Under the pieces are notes generated by a model. It was not told the origin of the DNA. It saw only the letters and a program-made list of their open reading frames with translations, and did not search any database. The position numbers and the translations under genes are program-made. This document shows positions 24,001-30,000 of a DNA stretch of 64,000 nucleotides, piece by piece. The stretch spans positions 8,422,704 through 8,486,703 of the forward strand of contig OW203729.1 in NCBI GenBank assembly GCA_934045075.1. Direction: 5' to 3'. Source of the DNA: Yponomeuta sedellus (taxonomy: Eukaryota > Arthropoda > Insecta > Lepidoptera > Yponomeutidae). Position 1 is the stretch's first letter. The number at the start of each line of letters is the position of its first letter.

Positions 24001-27000
24001 CGATTCATTATTGCTTGCAGCGTTTTATTGTTTACTAAAACGCAGCATGCGGCGACTATTCGATAGGCTTCCAGAAGGCTCTATTCTAGATGGTTCGGGA
24101 TAGGACCGCGACAATATGGTGCGCTATATTGGTAAAAAAAAACCAGCCAAGTGCGAGTCGGACTCGTACACTGGGGGTTTCATAGTAATTTGTAGGTAGG
24201 TAATACATACAGAAGCAATGTATGTGCATGTATGTAAATGTTAGTTATGTGATATATTAGGATCATTATTAGTTTCACAAATAATAAAATATGTGGAAAA
24301 GAAGTTAACATTTATTATTTTCAAGGTTTAATTTAATTAACAGAATTTTCAAATTAAAGTTACACCACACTAGATAAAATCGTGTGCGTTTCTATATTTA
24401 TAAATTATTTATTTACAAAAAACGTTATAAGCCAAGTTTAAAAAAATAACAGTATTTGGCAATAAAATATTTTTAAGTTAATATTTTCCAGCGAGTTTTC
24501 AGAGCTAACGCATTTATTCTATTAATTGGTAAACTGTGGATGTCCGTATACCCAGCAGGACCCTACGTCTGATTCGATTAACGATTAAAGTTTCACTTGC
24601 CTAGTAATTAGTACCTTCTGAAAAGTATAAGTAAAATAATAGTACCTTAACAGTTAGCCAGAAAACTTACATGTTTTGCCAGCAGGACCCTCCGTTGTTA
24701 GAAGGTCTTCAGACCAGTAGTGTATGTCCCCGTATAGCGGTCAATTAGTACCTTTAGATTTTCCTCCTTTTCTTAGAAAAATAAACCTACAAAAGATTTA
24801 TCATGCCAGCAGGACCCTTTTTTGTTTTAGGGTTTTCAGTCCAGACAATCATATTTCCGAACAGGTTAATATTAGTACCTTTCATGTTTATGGGGTACGT
24901 AATTAAATATCATCGAAATAAAAAAAATGCTTTTCATTTTTAGCTAAAATTAGACAGAGTGTAGCTTCTGAAAACTGGTTGATCTATGAACTGCTATCAG
25001 TGTTACCAGTATACTCAGTGTTACCAAAGGAGTTTGGTCAACAGCATACAAATATCAGTAAGAATAAATAAAACTGACGATTTCCGTCGAATCCAATTAA
25101 CTAATTTCAAAGACTAATTTTGCATGGATACATTAGGGTGAATTTCATCAAAAGTTTTTTTTGTGTAATTTCGGTGAGATTTTTTTTATTCCAGTCCCAT
25201 TCTAATATGTTTCTTTGGTAACAAATAAAAATTTAGCCTTTTATGTAACATGCGTGCGAGTGGACGTCAATTATCATAAAAACTTACTGAAATATTCAGT
25301 AATAAAATTTGATGAGTCCAATGAAATGAAAAGTATCCACTGAAATAATAACTTTGGTTGTCTGTCGGTTTTTAAATTTGTCCTTAGCACGGGTTAGTGC
25401 ATTAAAAATAAAAATAGTATAAGGATATTAAATATGTTATTATTGTGCGGAATACAAACAATGCCCAAACAAAGATGAATTTAATACACAATTTTGAAAT
25501 AAATGAAATGAATATAAAACTAGTTAATAATTACACTATTTTTATTTTTAATGCACTAACCCGTGCTAAGGAACAAATTCAAAAACCTATTTAGAGGCTA
25601 AAAATTCCACCCATGCCGGGATTCGAACCCGCAACTGGAGCCAGAGGTTGCGGGTTCTAATATGATAATCATGAATATTCTTTTTTTATGCACTAACCCG
25701 TGCTAAGGACAATTTAAAAAAAATTAGGCGCTAAATAGGTTTTGTAAGTTTTGTTGTTAATGGCCACATAACGAAAAAAAAAAATTGTCCCCATGTTGTT
25801 GAAATGATAAACTAATTGTTTTGGCGGGAAACAACAAGATGTTGCGACCGGTGCAAACGCACCGATAGCTCGAGCCGAACTCAAACGAAGTGAGTAACTT
25901 TGAGGGGGGCGCAGCAATGCAATGTTGACGGAGCTATTTTACTAAAACTTTCTGTCCACTAAAATGATAACTTTTTCCCGACAAAAGTTGTCTGCCTGTC
26001 AAATGTATAAGGAGGAAGATTTTAGACAAACAAATGGTTTTTTTCTTCTTCTTCAGGCTTTATTAGTCCACTGCTGGACATAGCCCTCCCCTAATGAGCG
26101 CAAGGTTGTGGAATAAATGGGGGGTAATGCCCATAATCCCCACGCTTGGCATGCGGGTTGGGGATCGCAGTTTGGTGGAATTCTACTGCAGGAGGCGCTG
26201 CTGCCCACCCCCCGGTTTGTATCCCTTAGTCGCCTTTTACGACACCCGCGGGGAGAATTTTGGGTTGGTGCTATTTATTCTCTAGGCCGACACCACACAG
26301 CTGTAAATAATTATAGTCTATCAAAAAAACAAATGGTTTTTTTGATAGACTATAATTATTTAATTTGATGAAATGAAAATAGATTCAAATCCATATAATG
26401 AATCGTATTTTCAAGCTATGATTTTTATGAGCGGAATTGGGTTCAGGACAAGTCACAGTGATGATAAAATGACACTGACAATTTTTTTTTTGGGTGTAAT
26501 ATACGCAGTAACTCATTTTTTTTGCCAAGGTAGAGAAGTACTTACTTTACTAAGAAAAAATATAGCAAAAAACCTTGTTAGATATCAAAAATTCCACCCA
26601 TGCCGAGACTCAAACCCGCGACTTCCGGCTAACCGTGCCAGCGCTCTCCCAACTGAGCTAATGGGCGACTTACCGACATCTGTGAAATTTCGAACCTCTT
26701 TATAATACTCTCTCTTTGCTCGGGTTACTGCATTAAACAGAATATAAAAATATAGCACATCATAAAACAGCATTTTGCCCTACCCTTCTCGGTATTGCCG
26801 TGTGTTTTTTTGCTTTGGCAATTAACCCTAATAAAGTGTACCTACACATTTTTTAAATTCTACGGTAACTGGTTTCGACGGAAATCGTCGTTTTTTTTTA
26901 TTCTTACTGATATTTATTTGTATGCTGTTGACCAAACTCCTTTGGTAACACTGAGTATACTGGTAACACTCATAGCAGTTCACAGATCAACCAGTTTTTA

Positions 27001-30000
27001 GAAGCTACACTCCCTTAAATGCATAGACTTAGACTCTGTCTAATATCACCTAAAAATTAAAAGCATTTTTTTTATTTATTTCAATGTTATTTAATTACGA
27101 ACCTCATAAACATGAAAGATATTAATCATATTTCCAAACAGCTAATATTAAGCTGTTTGGAAATATGATTGTCTGGACTGAAAACCCTAAAACAAAAAGG
27201 GTCCTGCTGGCAAAATAAATCTTTTGTAGGTATATTTCTTTTAAACTAATAATTTTTTTTTAAGAAAAGAAGGAAAATCTAAAGGTACTAATTAACCGCT
27301 ATACGGGGACACACACTACTGGTCTGAAGACCTTCTAACAACGGAGGGTCCTGCTGGCAAAACATGTAAGTTTTCTGGATAACTGTTAAGGTACTATTAT
27401 TTTACTTATCGTCGGCTAAGGTCGAAAACTTCTCAGCTCCATCAGACCAAATTTTTCAGGAGGCAAAGAAAACCGATTTTCTTCTATTTCTTGTTCCTAG
27501 ATCTATTGATGTTTGTCTTAATTTAAAGTAAAAATGTGATTACGGATTTAATAACACAATAAAAAATATTTTTTTTGTTTCTATAACCTATAAAATGGAC
27601 TTAAGAAGATTACTTGAATAAAAAAAAAACTTAAGTTGGACATAAGCACTTTTCCAGGATATAAGAAGTATACGAAGTGTGATTTTTTCAAATAACCAAA
27701 CATTGTATTGTACTTAGGTAGCTTGCCATCCAAACTCAATGTGGGGCTATGTTAGAGCTGAGCAGAGTTAAATGATATGAGGGTTATTTCTTGTGAAATA
27801 AAATAATAAATGTATTTTTGACAGAATATCTTTATTTTCTCTACCAGCGTTATGCTTAACCATTGACTAAATATTTAAATCAGTCTAAATTCGTTACAAT
27901 AATCACATTTCAGGTTTGTCTTATGCAGAGTTAAATGATATGAGGGTTATTTCTTGTGAAATAAAATAATAAATGTATTTTTGACAGAATATCTTTATTT
28001 TCTCTACCAGCGTTATACTTAACCATTGACTAAATATTTAAATCAGTCTAAATTCGTTACAATAATCACATTTCAGGTTTGTCTTATACTTAACTAGCGT
28101 ACTTGCAAAACAAAAATACCTACTCTATATCTATTATAAATGTGGCTCAAAAAGAATGAAATACGAGTCCACAATGAGATCAATTTTTCATACATCGCTC
28201 ATTTGGCAGAATAATGACGCAAATGTACTTTTTCCAATTTTACAGGAGAGACCGTTGTTTCATTCAGAAGTGTTAGAACTTTGTCAAAATGCCACAACGA
28301 CAGTGGCGCTATCACGCGATAAAAAACAAAACTACATTACTGTCATTTTTTCCCCAAGTGTAAACAGTTATTTCGGGTGTTTTGGCATACTTAACTCAAA
28401 TTGGCAAAAAAGTACATTTGCGTCATTATTCTGCCAAATGAGCGACATGGTTTCTGGATTAATTAATAATAACAAGTACTTATAACGTTTATAACGTATA
28501 AGTATTTTGGCACTTATAGTATTATTCTGCTTATTAGTAACAGAATAAAAACTCAAAAAATAAACCATAAGAAAAAAAACGATGAGTTCACTTTTTGAAC
28601 CTTCAACTAAAAAAAAACAGTACTGAACCCCTTATCCACTTAAACGTCCGGGTCGCGCGGCCACGTAAGCCTTAACCGTCCGCGCTCGCGAATTACATTT
28701 ATGCGACATTTTTGCACGCCGAGCGGCCGGTATCATTGTTAGAAATAACTATAGAACTGCTGCAGCTACCACAAAATAAAGTATACTTCCGAATAGCTTA
28801 TGAAATGCACTAACAGATAAAGTAAAAATGACGGCTCCAAGTAACATTTTATAGTGAAATTCAATAGAATACATGAAATCAATTGTGGAAACATGGCGTG
28901 ACGCGGCGGTACTTGAAAATGTCAATCTGTCGTTGTATGTAACACAATTCAGTTTTTTTTTGTATCTAATCATAAAGTGCAAATCCTTACGATTATTTTG
29001 ATATATAATACATTGAAAAATAATGAAAACTTACATTTTAAAAGCATATTGAAGTCACCTCACGTAATAGATACGAACTGATTTTGTTTTGACACCGAAG
29101 CTTTTTTTTTTTCGGAGACTTGGCTATGAAATCAAGCATCATTCATTATATTTAAAAAAATGCTATTTTGTTATCAAAAACTGGTAATTATATAAAGTTA
29201 CTTACTAGATACTTTTAGGCACTTCTTTAGAGAGATTAGGTATATTATTAGGAACCTATAAGAAACTTAAACTTAAAAATGAGTTTTCCGAACAATCACC
29301 TATGAATCAATCTTCATGAGGAATTGAGTTGTAAAAAGAATGGAAATCCGTTTCCATTGTAAGTTTTAATTGCTGTAGATGTTCAAACTTCGATTTCTTG
29401 ATGTTGAGTCGTTCTTTGTACAGAGCTGGTAGATTTTCCACATTCACGAATGTAAAATTCCTTTTTCGGCATGGAAGTGGCAGTTCTGGACAATCTTCAC
29501 TGAAGCCCAATCTGTAATTTATTTCACCACTTGGCAAATAAGTAAGTTGCCTTAAGTTAATAGACTTGTAAAGTTCAAACTAGTTTCAAAGTTTTTTATT
29601 CGCAATTTTGATTCTAATTTGTTATGAATATCAATACAGTTTAAGTAAACACTAAATAGTAAAAAATACATACCTTCAAGCCGGTATTTCCGTATTTCAC
29701 ACACTTAAAAGAGAAAAAAAGACGTCTTTACCTTACGCCATCGCGTGATGTACTGAGGTGGGGGGAGTTGAGCAGTTTGACCGTTACAAAATGGCGCGCT
29801 GGAGATAAGCAGTATACTTTTTATTGTTTGTGGTCAACTGTGTATTTTTGATGGATTTAAGACTTATACGAAACGATGCGTTCTGAAATTCCGCGTCGAA
29901 TGATACCAAAAAGTCATTTTTGATCACAAGTGGAGTTATGAAGTTTTCGACCTCAGCCGACGTTATACTTTTCAGAAGGTACTAATTACTAGGTAAGTGA

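Larger units (their letters stand above)
16142..24113 (-). mobile_element. Ty3/gypsy retrotransposon, internally deleted
   Basis: Minus-strand LTR element flanked by ATAT (16138-16141 and 24114-24117). The 5' LTR (23626-24113) is complete and starts and ends TGT...ACA. TGGTGTCAGAA follows it in sense direction as the likely primer-binding site. Coding order is Gag, then the tail of RNase H, then integrase. The protease, reverse transcriptase and nearly all RNase H are missing. The 3' end is also deleted: after the integrase C-terminal motif KGKSPKLQ the sequence passes within a few dozen bases into a partial LTR. A Penelope-like element interrupts it at 16464-20822. Confidence 0.88.
25099..26867. 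other. Centre of the foldback element with SINE pieces
   Basis: AT-rich. It holds three copies of a TAGCACGGGTTAGTGCAT-type block (about 25385, 25550 inverted, 25690 inverted), a partial tRNA-related SINE at about 25597-25660 whose two halves face each other, the RTE-tailed insertion at 26045-26326 and a tRNA-related SINE at 26587-26710. No gene seen. Confidence 0.6.
27410..29963. mobile_element. DNA transposon with CGTCGGCT termini nested in the foldback arm
   Basis: 2554 bp. Terminal inverted repeats CGTCGGCTAAGGTCGAAAAC and CGTCGGCTGAGGTCGAAAAC, with pairing continuing weakly for about 15 more bases. Flanked by TTAT (27406-27409 and 29964-29967); removing one copy restores the foldback arm exactly. 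It contains a 163-bp tandem duplication, a 39-bp inverted repeat and one exon-like minus frame (29307-29516). I cannot name the superfamily; a four-base duplication would fit Chapaev, Sola1 or an atypical CACTA. Confidence 0.8.

Noticed and set aside
25597..25660. Palindromic tRNA-like structure
   Set aside because: It is two facing halves of the same SINE rather than a gene; too short to interpret further.
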